Assembly: GCF_030813495.1 (NCBI RefSeq)
Contig: NZ_JAUSUI010000005.1
Coordinates: 1 to 64,000, forward strand
Direction of reading: 5' to 3'
Length of the DNA: 64,000 bases
Origin: Ancylobacter polymorphus
Lineage (GTDB): Bacteria > Pseudomonadota > Alphaproteobacteria > Rhizobiales > Xanthobacteraceae
Below are positions 7,463 through 16,065 of the stretch, in pieces. The position numbers and the translations under genes were made by a program. The notes below the pieces were generated by a model that had not been told where the DNA came from, searched no databases, and saw only the letters and a list, made by a program, of their open reading frames with translations. The stretch's first letter is position 1. Every line of letters begins with the position of its first letter.

Positions 7463-9058
7463 TCAGATACCGAGCGCGCAGCCGTCCTTGCGCGGGTCCG
7501 ACGCGCCGGCCAGCGTGCCGTTGGCCCGGTCGATGCGGATCGCCTGCGCCCCGCCGACCGGCCGTCCCGAGGGCACGAGGCTGAAGCCGCGCCGGCGCAG
7601 TTCGGCGAGGGTCTCGGGCGCGAAATTGTCCTCGACCTCGATGTCGTTGGTGCCGGGGATGGGGAACAGGCGCGGCAGGTCGATGGCGGCCTGCAGGTCG
7701 AGGCCGAAATCCAGCACCTTGCCGATGAAATGCGCGTGGCCCATCGCCTGGTAATGGCCGCCCATCACGCCGAAGGGCATGAACGGCTTGCCGTCCTTCA
7801 GCACCATGCCGGGGATGATGGTGTGCATCGGCCGCTTGCGCGGGGCGAGCTCATTGGGGTGGCCGGCTTCCAGCACGAAACTCTGGCCGCGATTGTGCAG
7901 CAGCACGCCCGAGCACGGCGCCAGCAGGCCGGCGCCATAGGGGTGGAAGATCGAGTTGATGAAGCTGGCGCAGTTCCGATCCTTGTCGACAACGCAGATA
8001 TACACCGTGTCGCGGTGCTCGCCGCCGGGAAAGGCGGGCATGTCGGTGAGCGCGCGGTCGAGCCGGATCAGCCCGGCAAGCTCGTCCGCCAGCGCGTCGG
8101 AGAGCAGATAGTCCACCGGCACGCCGGCCTGCGCCGGATCGGCAAGGAAGCGGTCGCGCGCGGCATAGGCAAGACGCGTCGCCTCGATTTCCACATGCAG
8201 CCGGTCCGCCGCCAGCGGGTCGCCCTCGGCGGGGAAGCGGGTGAGGATGTTGAGGATCATCAGCGCGATGATGCCCTGCCCGTTGGGCGGGCACTCATAC
8301 ACATCATGGCCGCGGAAACGGGCATGGATCGGCTCCGCATATTCGCCCGCCGCCGTGGCGAAGTCGTCTAGCGTGTGCAGCCCGCCGAGGCCGTTCAGAT
8401 AGGCGACGATATCCGCCGCCACCGCGCCTTTGTAAAAGCCGTCCCGCCCCTCGCGGGCGAGGGTCTCCAGCGTATCGGCGAGTTCCGGCTGGCGGTGGAC
8501 CTCGCCGGCGACCGGCGCGCGGCCCTCGGGGAGGAACACGCGCGCGGCATTGGCGTCACCCGCCAGCAGCGCGGCCTCGCGTCCCCAGTCATAGCTCACG
8601 CGCGGCGCCACCGCGTAGCCATGCCGGGCGAGGTGGATGGCGGGGGCCATCAGTTCGGCGAAAGGCAGGCGGCCATGGTCGGCATGCAGCCGGGTCCAGG
8701 CATCCACCGCCCCGGGCACGGTGACGGCGTGCGGCGACTGGCGGGGAATCTGGGTCAGCCCCTTGTCGCGCAGAAAGGCGGCGGTGAGCGCGGCGGGCGC
8801 CCGGCCCGAGCCGTTATAGGCGTGAACCTTGCCGTCCTCGCCGGCGAGCAGGGCGAAACAATCGCCGCCGATGCCGGTGGAGCCGGGCTCGACCACGCAT
8901 TGCACGGCGCAGGCGGCGATGGCCGCGTCCAGCGCGTTGCCGCCCGCCTTGAGGATATCGGTCGCCGCCAGCGTCGCCGCGGGATGGGAGGTCGCCGCCA
9001 TCGCCTCGCGGGCATAGACGGTGGAGCGGCCGGGCTTCTGGAAATCACGCATGGTCAT
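7463..9058 (-). CDS. Gamma-glutamyltransferase family protein
   Basis: An Ntn-hydrolase of about 531 residues. The region ATSHPAATLAATDILKAGGNALDAAIA near the N-terminus and the autoprocessing Thr351 in HRDTVYICVVDKD identify the family. PNELAPRKRPMHTI and GVMGGHYQAMGH follow. The family cleaves gamma-glutamyl bonds or related amides after self-cleavage into two subunits. No signal peptide is visible, so it is probably cytoplasmic and more like catabolic GGT homologues than periplasmic glutathione hydrolase. ATG 9058 is preferred because GAGGGAG lies just upstream; a GTG at 9070 overlapping the aminotransferase stop is possible. Substrate unknown, perhaps a gamma-glutamyl amine brought in by the neighbouring importer. 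Confidence 0.88.
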   Translation of the reverse strand: MTMRDFQKPGRSTVYAREAMAATSHPAATLAATDILKAGGNALDAAIAACAVQCVVEPGSTGIGGDCFALLAGEDGKVHAYNGSGRAPAALTAAFLRDKGLTQIPRQSPHAVTVPGAVDAWTRLHADHGRLPFAELMAPAIHLARHGYAVAPRVSYDWGREAALLAGDANAARVFLPEGRAPVAGEVHRQPELADTLETLAREGRDGFYKGAVAADIVAYLNGLGGLHTLDDFATAAGEYAEPIHARFRGHDVYECPPNGQGIIALMILNILTRFPAEGDPLAADRLHVEIEATRLAYAARDRFLADPAQAGVPVDYLLSDALADELAGLIRLDRALTDMPAFPGGEHRDTVYICVVDKDRNCASFINSIFHPYGAGLLAPCSGVLLHNRGQSFVLEAGHPNELAPRKRPMHTIIPGMVLKDGKPFMPFGVMGGHYQAMGHAHFIGKVLDFGLDLQAAIDLPRLFPIPGTNDIEVEDNFAPETLAELRRRGFSLVPSGRPVGGAQAIRIDRANGTLAGASDPRKDGCALGI

Positions 9059-9066
9059 CGTCTCCC

Positions 9067-10446
9067 TCACGCCATCAGGCCGGCGTTGCGCGCCCAGTCG
9101 CGCGTGTCGTCCAGCGCCCGCTCGATGCGCTGCATCAATTCGTCGATCTCGGCCTCGCTGATGATCAGCGGCGGGCAGAGGCTGAGCGTGTCGTTCATGC
9201 CGCGGGTGATGACGCCATGGTTCTGGGCGAAGCGCGCCGCCTGGCTGGCGACGAGCAGGCTGGGGTCGAAGGCGGTGGTCTTGTCCGGCGAGAGTTCCAG
9301 CCCCGCCACCAGCCCGACGCCGCGCGCCTCGCTGACCAGCGGATGATTGCCGAGCCGCGCCACATGCGCCTGGAAGCGCGGCGCGACCGCGCGCACATGG
9401 TCGAGAATGCCGTCTTCCTCGTAGATGCGCAGCGCCTCCAGCGCCACGGCGGCCGCGACCGGGTGGCCGGAATAGGTGTAGCCATGGCCGAAAGTGCCGA
9501 TCTTCTCGCTTTCCGCGACGATGGCCGCGTAGATCGTCTCGCTGATCATCAGCGCCGAGATCGGCAGGTAGGAGGCGGAAAGCTGCTTGGCCAGCGTGAT
9601 CATGTCAGGCTTGAGACCATAGGTCTCGGTGCCGAACATGTTGCCGGTGCGGGCGAAGCCGCAGATCACCTCATCGGCCACCAGCAGCACGTCATATTTC
9701 TTCAGCACCGCCTGGATCTTCTCGAAATAGGTCTTCGGCGGCACCACCACGCCGCCCGACACCATCACCGGCTCGGCGAAGAAGGCCGCGACCGTCTCCG
9801 GCCCCTCGCGCAGGATCAGCGCTTCGAGCTCGTCCGCGCAGCGCGTGGCGAAGGCTTCCTCGCTCTCGCCCGGCTCGGCATGGCGGCGGTAATGCGGGCA
9901 AAGGGTGTGCAGGATGCCCGGCAGCGGCAGGTCGAAATCGCGATGCGCATAGGGGAGCCCGGTGAGGCTGCCGGACGCAACGGTAACGCCGTGATAGCCG
10001 CGCAGCCGCGAAATGATCTTCTTCTTCTGCGGCCGGCCGAGCGCGTTGTTGTAGTACCAGATCAGCTTGACGGCGGTGTCGTTGGCCTCCGAGCCGGAAT
10101 TGGCGAAGAACACCTTGGACATCGGCACCGGCGCCATGGCGATCAGCCGCTCGGCGAGCGCGATGCCGGGCTCCGTCGCCTTGTGGCCGAACGCATGGTA
10201 GAACGGCATCGTCTTCATCTGGCGATAGGCCGCCTCCGCCAGCCGGTGCTCGCTGAAGCCGAGCGCGGCGCTGAACAGCCCGGCCAGTCCCTCGATATAG
10301 CGCTGCCCGCTGGCGTCGGTGACATAGACGCCCTCCCCGCCGGTCAGCACCAGCGGCCCCTCGGTCTGGTGCTTGGCGGCGTTGGTGTAGGGGTGGAGGT
10401 GATAGGCGATATCGCGCGCTTCGAGCGAATTCGGACGAATGGTCAC
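9067..10446 (-). CDS. Class III PLP-dependent aminotransferase
   Basis: A 459-residue fold-type I omega-aminotransferase of the SpuC/omega-amino-acid:pyruvate group. HLHPYTN starts the protein. NSGSEANDTA (about 117-126) is the phosphate-binding loop, ADEVICGFARTG holds the cofactor Asp258, and the Schiff-base lysine is Lys287 in TLAKQLSASYLPI. TYSGHPVAAAVA follows. The GTG start at 10446 has AAGAGG upstream and gives the normal length; the longer open frame is not used. It probably moves the terminal amino group of a diamine or omega-amino acid, such as the product of the ureohydrolase, to pyruvate. That pathway link is inferred from position. Confidence 0.9.
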   Translation of the reverse strand: MTIRPNSLEARDIAYHLHPYTNAAKHQTEGPLVLTGGEGVYVTDASGQRYIEGLAGLFSAALGFSEHRLAEAAYRQMKTMPFYHAFGHKATEPGIALAERLIAMAPVPMSKVFFANSGSEANDTAVKLIWYYNNALGRPQKKKIISRLRGYHGVTVASGSLTGLPYAHRDFDLPLPGILHTLCPHYRRHAEPGESEEAFATRCADELEALILREGPETVAAFFAEPVMVSGGVVVPPKTYFEKIQAVLKKYDVLLVADEVICGFARTGNMFGTETYGLKPDMITLAKQLSASYLPISALMISETIYAAIVAESEKIGTFGHGYTYSGHPVAAAVALEALRIYEEDGILDHVRAVAPRFQAHVARLGNHPLVSEARGVGLVAGLELSPDKTTAFDPSLLVASQAARFAQNHGVITRGMNDTLSLCPPLIISEAEIDELMQRIERALDDTRDWARNAGLMA

Positions 10447-10489
10447 GGCAACCTCTTGGGTCGGGGCACGGGCCGGCGGAGAGCCGGTC

Positions 10490-11299
10490 TTAACGCTGGG
10501 CGGAAATGAACTGGCGGAAGCGCTCGGAGCGCGGGGCGGCGAAGACCTCGGCCGGTGCGCCGTCCTCCTCCACCGCGCCCTGATGCAGAAACAGCACGCG
10601 GGAGGAGACATCGCGGGCAAAGCCCATCTCATGGGTGACGACGAGCATGGTGCGGCCCTCTTCGGCCAGCGCCCGCATCACCCGCAGAACCTCGCCCACC
10701 AGTTCAGGATCGAGCGCCGAGGTCGGCTCGTCGAACAGCAGCACCTGCGGGTTCATCGCCAGCGCCCTCGCGATCGCCGCGCGCTGCTGCTGCCCGCCGG
10801 AGAGATGGGCGGGGTAGTAATGCCGGCGCTCGGCGATGCCGACCTTGGCGAGCAGCGCCTCCGCCTCGGCGATGCAGTCGGCGCGCGGGCGCCCCAGCAC
10901 ATGGACAGGCGCCTCGATGATGTTCTCCAGCACCGTCATGTGCGACCAGAGATTGAAGTTCTGGAACACCATGCCGACCGAGCGCCGCAGCCGCTCCACC
11001 CGGCGGGGGTCGATCTTCGCCGGCCGGCCGCTCGCGTCGCGCCCGAAGCGCAGCGTCTCCCCGGCGGCGCTGAGCGTGCCGGCATCGGGCGCCTCCAGCA
11101 GGTTGAGGCAGCGCAGCAGCGTCGACTTGCCGGAGCCGGACGAGCCGAGGATCGATACCACGTCGCCCTCGCGCGCCGTCAGCGAAATGCCCTTGAGCAC
11201 TTCCAGGCTGCCGAAGCTCTTGTGCAGATCATGTACGGCGATGGCGTCCGGCCGGGCGGGCGCGGCGGCGCCCGGCATGGAGGATTGCGGGGCGGTCAT
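10490..11299 (-). CDS. Polar amino-acid ABC importer, ATP-binding subunit
   Basis: A 269-residue ATPase of the HisP/GlnQ/OccP type. Walker A is GSSGSGKST (52-60), the signature [15 protein letters not shown], Walker [13 protein letters not shown], and the H-loop VTHEMGFA. The start ATG 11299 has GGGAGAAG upstream and overlaps the permease stop (ATGA). It energises uptake by the two downstream-coded permeases with the binding protein at 12798-13643. Substrate is probably a basic or guanidino amino compound, judged from the binding protein and the neighbouring catabolic enzymes. Confidence 0.93.
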   Translation of the reverse strand: MTAPQSSMPGAAAPARPDAIAVHDLHKSFGSLEVLKGISLTAREGDVVSILGSSGSGKSTLLRCLNLLEAPDAGTLSAAGETLRFGRDASGRPAKIDPRRVERLRRSVGMVFQNFNLWSHMTVLENIIEAPVHVLGRPRADCIAEAEALLAKVGIAERRHYYPAHLSGGQQQRAAIARALAMNPQVLLFDEPTSALDPELVGEVLRVMRALAEEGRTMLVVTHEMGFARDVSSRVLFLHQGAVEEDGAPAEVFAAPRSERFRQFISAQR

Positions 11300-12024
11300 G
11301 CCGCTTCTCCCTTCTGCGTCGCGGAACGTGCGGCCGGCGGCGGGCGCAGATGCGGCGACAGGCGGTGTTCGAGCCACGCCAGGGCGCGGGTGATGGCGAA
11401 GTTGAGGATGAGGTAGATCGCTCCCGCGCAGATGAAGACCTCGATGGCGCGGTAGGTCTGCGAGATGATCTGATGGGCGATGCCGGTGACTTCCAGCAGC
11501 GTGACGATGGAGGCGAGCGAGGTGCCCTTCACCATCAGGATGATCTCATTGCCATAGGCCGGCAGCGCCTGCCGGAAGGCGAGCGGCAGCACGATGCGCC
11601 GGTAGAGCAGCCCGCGCGACATGCCACAGGCCAGCGCCGCCTCGATCTGCCCGGCCGGCACGGATTGCAGCCCGCCGCGCAGGATTTCCGCGCCATAGGC
11701 TGCGGTGTTGAGGGTGAGCGCGAGGATCACGCACCAATAGGGCTCGCGAAACAGCCACCACACACCCATCGCCTGCAGCGACGGCCGGAACTGGCCGAGG
11801 CCGTAATAGATGAGGAAGATCTGCACCAGCAGCGGCGTGCCGCGAAACAGCGCGACATAGCCGCGAAGCGGCAGCACGACGAGGGGCGACGCGTTGTGCA
11901 GCGCTATGGCCAGCACCACCGCGAGAACGAAGCCGATCGACAGCGAGATGCCGGCCAGTTGCAGCGTCAATGGCACGCCGCCGAGCAGCCGGAGGAAAAC
12001 GTCCTGAAAGAAGGCGATATCCAT
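11296..12024 (-). CDS. Polar amino-acid ABC importer, permease (HisM-like)
   Basis: A 242-residue inner-membrane permease with the His/Glu/Gln/Arg/opine signature: [43 protein letters not shown] (EAA loop region) and [28 protein letters not shown]. About five membrane segments. The ATG at 12024 overlaps the stop of the other permease, and its own stop overlaps the ATPase start, so three genes are translationally chained. It probably forms a heterodimer with the 12024-12743 product. Confidence 0.93.
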   Translation of the reverse strand: MDIAFFQDVFLRLLGGVPLTLQLAGISLSIGFVLAVVLAIALHNASPLVVLPLRGYVALFRGTPLLVQIFLIYYGLGQFRPSLQAMGVWWLFREPYWCVILALTLNTAAYGAEILRGGLQSVPAGQIEAALACGMSRGLLYRRIVLPLAFRQALPAYGNEIILMVKGTSLASIVTLLEVTGIAHQIISQTYRAIEVFICAGAIYLILNFAITRALAWLEHRLSPHLRPPPAARSATQKGEAA

Positions 12025-12743
12025 CAGGCCCTCCTCACGCCGCGCAGGCTGCGCTTCTCGGCGCGGCGGATGAGGGCGCCGCTGATGAAGGTGATGACGA
12101 GATAGAGCACGGCGGCGGCGATGTAGAACACGAAGGGCTGCCGGGTGGAGCCGGCACCGATCTGCGACTGGCGCATCAGTTCCACCAGACCGATCACCGA
12201 GAGCAGCGCGGAATCCTTGAGGATCAGCTGCCAGACATTGCCGAGCCCCGGAATGGCGTAGCGCAGCAGCTGCGGCAGGATGATCCGGCGCAGCATCAGC
12301 GGCCCCGGCATGGCGAGCGCGCGCGCGGCCTCGATCTGCCCGGCGGGAATGGCAAGAAAAGCGCCGCGATAGACCTCGGCCTGATAGGCGCCGGAGATGA
12401 TGGCGAGCGCCAGCACGCCTGTGGCGAAGGTGGGAAGGCCGACAAAGCCCTGCGCGCCGAAGAACCGCCCGACCGCCGTCAGCAGCGAGCTGCCGCCGAA
12501 ATACAGCAGGTAGATCGTCAACAGGTCCGGCACGCCGCGAAACAGCGTGCAATAGGCATCGGCGGTGCCGCGCGCGAGCCGGCCGCCCTTGAGGCGGGCG
12601 AAGGCGGCAAGGCCGCCGAACAGCGCGCCGAGCACGACGCCGGAGGCCGAGAGCAGCACGGTCATGCCGGCGGCGGTCAGCAGCGCGGGGCCCCAGCCCT
12701 TTTCGCTGAAGCCGAGCAGGGAGACGAAAGCGGGCAGGTCCAT
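12024..12743 (-). CDS. Polar amino-acid ABC importer, permease (HisQ-like)
   Basis: A 239-residue permease paralogous to its neighbour. It has [41 protein letters not shown] and LPQLLRYAIPGLGNVWQLILKDSAL, which are HisQ/OccQ-type. The GVPDLL motif separates it from the HisM-like partner (GTPLL). It follows the binding-protein gene with a stem-loop in the short gap, as often seen when the binding protein must be made in excess. Confidence 0.93.
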   Translation of the reverse strand: MDLPAFVSLLGFSEKGWGPALLTAAGMTVLLSASGVVLGALFGGLAAFARLKGGRLARGTADAYCTLFRGVPDLLTIYLLYFGGSSLLTAVGRFFGAQGFVGLPTFATGVLALAIISGAYQAEVYRGAFLAIPAGQIEAARALAMPGPLMLRRIILPQLLRYAIPGLGNVWQLILKDSALLSVIGLVELMRQSQIGAGSTRQPFVFYIAAAVLYLVITFISGALIRRAEKRSLRGVRRA

Positions 12744-12764
12744 CGGGTGCTCCGAAAGCCGGAC

Positions 12765-12789
12765 GGCCCCCGCCTCAGCGGCGGGGGCC
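12765..12789 (-). other. Perfect 10-bp stem-loop between binding-protein and permease genes
   Basis: GGCCCCCGCC (12765-12774) pairs exactly with GGCGGGGGCC (12780-12789) around a 5-base loop. No U-run follows in the direction of transcription. It therefore looks more like an mRNA-stabilising or partially attenuating hairpin than a full terminator. It sits just after the binding-protein gene stop, where such elements raise binding-protein output over permease. Confidence 0.75.
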
Positions 12790-12797
12790 GCGCTTCG

Positions 12798-13643
12798 TCA
12801 CTGGGGAGGGGTGACGTCGGACTTCAGCCACTGCTCCGACAGCCGCTTGATGGTGCCGTCGGCGATCGCTTCGCCGATGGCGGCGTTGAACTGGTCGCGC
12901 AGCGCGGTGTCGGTCTTGCGGAAGCCGGCGCCGGTGCCACGGCCGAACACGCCGCCGAGGAAGCCGGGGCCGGCGATCTCGAACTCGGCATATTCCGGCT
13001 TGGCGAGGGTCGCGGCCAGCGAGGTCTGCTGGGCGAACAGGCCGTCGACGCGGCCGGCGGCGAGGTCGAGGTCGTGCTGCTCGGTGGTCTTGTACTCGCG
13101 GATGTCGACCACACCGTCGAAATACTTCTTCAGGAACTGCTGGTTGGTGGTGGCGGCCTGCACGCCGATGGTCTGGCCCTTCACCAGCGGCTTGATCTTG
13201 TCGATGCTGGCCTGCGCCTCGCCTTCCTTGTTCAGGTCGAACTTGCCGCCGAGGCCGGACTTGGCCAGCGCGCTGGTCTTGGCGACGGCGAAGCTGGAGG
13301 GGTCGATGGCGTAGGGACGGGAGAAGTCGATCACTTCCAGGCGTTTGTCGGTGATGAACATGGACGCCATGATCACGTCGAACTTGCCCACCGTCAGCGC
13401 GGGGATGAGTCCGTCCCAGTCCTGGATGACGATGGTGCACTCGATTTTCATCCGCGCGCACAGATCTTTCGCGAGATCGACCTCGAAGCCCGCCGCCTTG
13501 CCATCGGGGCCGGTGAAGTTCCACGGCGCATAGGCGCCTTCCGTGGCGATGGTGATCGCCTTGGGCGCGGTCTGCGCCTGCGCGCCGGTGACGGCCGCCA
13601 GGCTGAGCGCGGAAGCGGCCAGCCATTTGAAGATGTGTCGCAT
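12798..13643 (-). CDS. Periplasmic amino-acid binding protein (SBP family 3)
   Basis: A 281-residue precursor with a signal peptide ending in TGAQAQ. The family-3 pattern is clear: ITIATEGAYAPWNF, GFEVDLAKDLCARM, DWDGLIPALTVGKFDVIMASM, SRPYAI and GVQAATT. It is closest in style to lysine/arginine/ornithine and octopine/nopaline binding proteins. First structural gene of the importer unit. The ligand is probably a cationic amino acid, opine or guanidino compound, a guess from family and neighbours. Confidence 0.92.
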   Translation of the reverse strand: MRHIFKWLAASALSLAAVTGAQAQTAPKAITIATEGAYAPWNFTGPDGKAAGFEVDLAKDLCARMKIECTIVIQDWDGLIPALTVGKFDVIMASMFITDKRLEVIDFSRPYAIDPSSFAVAKTSALAKSGLGGKFDLNKEGEAQASIDKIKPLVKGQTIGVQAATTNQQFLKKYFDGVVDIREYKTTEQHDLDLAAGRVDGLFAQQTSLAATLAKPEYAEFEIAGPGFLGGVFGRGTGAGFRKTDTALRDQFNAAIGEAIADGTIKRLSEQWLKSDVTPPQ

Positions 13644-13693
13644 GATCTTCCCTCTGTCAGGTTTTGCGATGTGCTGGAAAGGATCGCCCCGTT

Positions 13694-14365
13694 TCAGCCG
13701 CCCCCGCGCGTTTCAAGCGCGAAGCCGGTCAGGGTCGGGGCTGTTGTCAGAATGTGTTCGCTCATCAGCGCCTCGGCGGCGGCGGGATCACCGGCGCGCA
13801 GGCTGTCGATGATGGCCTGATGCTCCTCGCGCGCCGTCAGCGGCTTGGCCGCGTGATGGAACCAGATGCGCAGATAGGGCTCGATGGTCACATGCAGCGA
13901 CGCGATCTGGCGCAGCAGCTTCGGCCGGTTGGCAAAGGAGCAGATATATTCGTGAAACTCGCGGTGGCGGGCGACCCAATCCTGCCCGCCATCGCCGGAG
14001 CGCTCCATGCGGTCGAGCAGCCGGTCGAGCTCGGCGAAGGCGTCGGAATCGAGGCGCGGCACGGCGAGGCGCACCGCCAGCCCTTCCAGCACCGAGCGCA
14101 TCTCGAAGACCTCGAAGATCTCCTCCACCGTCAGCCCGGCGACGACGCAGCCGCGATTGGGGCGGATCAGCACCAGCCCCTCTGTCGCCAGCCGGCGGAA
14201 AGCCTCGCGCACCGGCATGCGGCTCATGCCGATCTCGGTCGCGATCTCCTCGGGAATCAGCCGCTCACCCGCCTTGAAGCGGGCGGTGCGGATGCCGGCG
14301 AGGATGAAGCGATAGGCTTCGCCTTCAGCGGTGCTGGTCGTCGCCATGGAAGAGAAGCCGGTCAT
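13694..14365 (-). CDS. GntR/FadR-family regulator (FCD domain)
   Basis: A 223-residue regulator. The winged helix spans about residues 15-85, with PEEIATEIGMSRMPVREAFRRLATEGLV as recognition region. An all-helical FCD effector domain follows (HREFHEYICSFA, LHVTIEPYLRIWFHHA, EHQAIIDSLRAGD). Such proteins sense small carboxylates, amino acids or sugars. It is first in the minus-strand run leading to the amino-acid importer (51-base gap to the binding protein) and is the likely local regulator. An alternative start at Met7 (14347) is possible. Confidence 0.9.
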   Translation of the reverse strand: MTGFSSMATTSTAEGEAYRFILAGIRTARFKAGERLIPEEIATEIGMSRMPVREAFRRLATEGLVLIRPNRGCVVAGLTVEEIFEVFEMRSVLEGLAVRLAVPRLDSDAFAELDRLLDRMERSGDGGQDWVARHREFHEYICSFANRPKLLRQIASLHVTIEPYLRIWFHHAAKPLTAREEHQAIIDSLRAGDPAAAEALMSEHILTTAPTLTGFALETRGGG

Positions 14366-14375
14366 TCGCGCTCAT

Positions 14376-14401
14376 TTGGATGAGTGTATCCACTTATCCA
14401 A
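14376..14401. promoter_or_regulatory. Inverted repeats upstream of the GntR gene, putative operator
   Basis: TTGGAT at 14376-14381 is mirrored by ATCCAA at 14396-14401. A nested pair TGGAT/ATCCA (14377-14381 and 14388-14392) has a 6-base spacer. The position just upstream of the FCD regulator start suggests autoregulation. No experimental or comparative support is available from the sequence alone. Confidence 0.45.
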
Positions 14402-14535
14402 TGTTGATCGGGCCGCGCCGGTTCGTCAACGGGTCCGCCGCCGCGATACCGATTTATGTGGTGGGAAAGCGCCGCTCCGGGCGCGCGCAGAGGAGTGCCG
14501 GCCGCCGCGCCCGCACGAGCCCTGCCAGTCGGAAG

Positions 14536-15234
14536 CTACTTCAGCAGGTCCTGCAGGCTGGTCGGAGGGCTGTCCTTGCGCGACAGGTCGAGCCCCAGCA
14601 GCAGCTCGGTGATGTGCTCGCGCATGATCGCCGCCGCCTTCAGCGGCTCGCCCTCGGCGATGGCGTCGACCAGTTCCTTGTGCGCCTCGCATTTGCAGGT
14701 GGTCTCGCGCTGCGTCCAGTACAGCGCGATGATGAGCGAGGAATGCGAGACAAGGTCGCGCACGAACCCGGTATAGATCGAATGGCCGGCGATCTCGGCG
14801 ATCTCGACATGGAAATGCGCGGAAAGCGCGATGGCCTCGGCCGCATTGGCGTCCGTCGCCAGCGCTTCGCGTTCGCGTGCGAGATGCGCCCGCAAATGGG
14901 CGATGTCGGCGGGGGTCGCCGTCCGCGCCGCCAGCGCGGCCAGCTGCGGCTCGATCAGCCCGCGCGCTTCGAACACCTCGCGCGCCTCCTTGGTGGAGGG
15001 GCTGGCGACGAAGGCGCCGCGATTGGGCTCCAGCCGCACCAGCCGGTCATGCGAGAGCGCCTGAAGCGCGGCGCGCACCACGGTGCGGCTCACCGCATAG
15101 ATCGCGGCGAGCGCATCCTCCGGCAGCTTGGTGCCCGGGGCGAGCTTTCGGCCGATGATCGCCTCGCGCAGCGCGGCGTAGACGCCTTGCCAGCGGGCGG
15201 CGGGTTTTTCAGGTTCGGGAACGGTCACAAGCAT
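14536..15234 (-). CDS. GntR-family regulator (FCD domain), ureide locus
   Basis: A 232-residue regulator. The N-terminal winged helix (YAALREAIIGRKLAPGTKLPEDALA, then VSRTVVRAALQAL) is followed by an FCD domain (HFHVEIAEIAGHSIY, HKELVDAIAEGEP). TVVRAAL and LEPNRGAF are typical of this branch. It sits 90 bases after the hydantoin/allantoin racemase at the end of the liv-type importer unit, so it is the probable regulator of ureide uptake and breakdown. It may bind the palindrome at 20805-20818 or the one just upstream of itself. Confidence 0.9.
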   Translation of the reverse strand: MLVTVPEPEKPAARWQGVYAALREAIIGRKLAPGTKLPEDALAAIYAVSRTVVRAALQALSHDRLVRLEPNRGAFVASPSTKEAREVFEARGLIEPQLAALAARTATPADIAHLRAHLAREREALATDANAAEAIALSAHFHVEIAEIAGHSIYTGFVRDLVSHSSLIIALYWTQRETTCKCEAHKELVDAIAEGEPLKAAAIMREHITELLLGLDLSRKDSPPTSLQDLLK

Positions 15235-15263
15235 CTTCTTCGCTCTTGCCGTTCCGGCGTTGG

Positions 15264-15274
15264 CACGTAACGTG
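15264..15274. promoter_or_regulatory. Small palindrome upstream of the ureide-locus GntR gene
   Basis: CACG-TAA-CGTG is an 11-base palindrome 30 bases before the GntR start, in the gap after the racemase gene. It is a candidate autoregulatory site, but too short to be sure. Confidence 0.3.
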
Positions 15275-15324
15275 AATCCCGGTCCCCCGATCAGCCGTAA
15301 TATCGAGTGCCGCCCGTCACGTCG

Positions 15325-16056
15325 TCAAGCGCCGGGGGCCAGGTGGGAAAAAATCCCCGTATAGCTCTTGGGGCGCGGCGGCGCGTAGCCGCCGACCTTG
15401 GAGGTGCGCAGCCCGAGCTGCACCAGCGCCTCAGCAAGCTTCACCGCGCAGGCGACACCGTCGAGCACCGGCACGCCGACCTCTTGCGAGAGGCGCCCGG
15501 CGAGGTCCGCCATGCCGGCGCAGCCGAGCACGATGGCCTCGGCGCGATCTTCCGCGAGAGAGCGGCGCATCTCGTCCAAGATGCGCGCGGAGGCGTTCGA
15601 GCCCGGTTCCTCAAGCTCCAGCACCGCCACTTCGGACGAGCGCACCCGGGCGCAGCGTTCCATCAGCCCGTAGCGCTTCAGATTGTGCTCGATGGCCGGC
15701 ACCGAGCGCGCCAGCGTCGTCACCACGCCGAAACGGCCGGCCACAAGGCTCGCCATGTGGAACGCCGCCTCGCCGATGCCGATCACCGGCGCCGAGGTGG
15801 CGCAGCGGGCGGCGTCGAGCCCGGTATCGTCGAAGCAGGCGATGATATAGGCGTCCATGTCCGGGTGCCGGCGGATCTCCGCGATCAGGCCGGGGATCGA
15901 GAACACCTCGTCATAATAGCCCTCGATGCTCACCGGCCCGTCCGGCGGGTTGACGGCGATCACCTCCGTGCCCGGCGCGGCGGCGCTGCGTGCCGCGGCG
16001 CCGATCTTCGCCGTCATCGACGCGGTGGTGTTGGGATTGACGACAAGAATACGCAT
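15325..16056 (-). CDS. Asp/Glu/hydantoin racemase (allantoin racemase-like)
   Basis: A 243-residue cofactor-independent racemase. The start MRILVVNPNTTASMT is the hallmark of the hydantoin/allantoin racemase group. The two catalytic cysteines are present: Cys74 in IACFDDTGLDAAR and Cys179 in VLGCAGM. The enzyme should interconvert enantiomers of a hydantoin such as allantoin, so that a stereospecific hydrolase can use both forms. It follows LivF with 9 bases between them, and the divergent PuuE and AllC-like genes fit the same pathway. Substrate not proven. Confidence 0.9.
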   Translation of the reverse strand: MRILVVNPNTTASMTAKIGAAARSAAAPGTEVIAVNPPDGPVSIEGYYDEVFSIPGLIAEIRRHPDMDAYIIACFDDTGLDAARCATSAPVIGIGEAAFHMASLVAGRFGVVTTLARSVPAIEHNLKRYGLMERCARVRSSEVAVLELEEPGSNASARILDEMRRSLAEDRAEAIVLGCAGMADLAGRLSQEVGVPVLDGVACAVKLAEALVQLGLRTSKVGGYAPPRPKSYTGIFSHLAPGA

Positions 16057-16065
16057 CGATTGATC

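Noticed and set aside
13644-13693. Possible guanidine or arginine riboswitch before the amino-acid importer
   Set aside because: The gap before the binding-protein gene is only 50 bases and shows no ykkC-like or other known leader fold.
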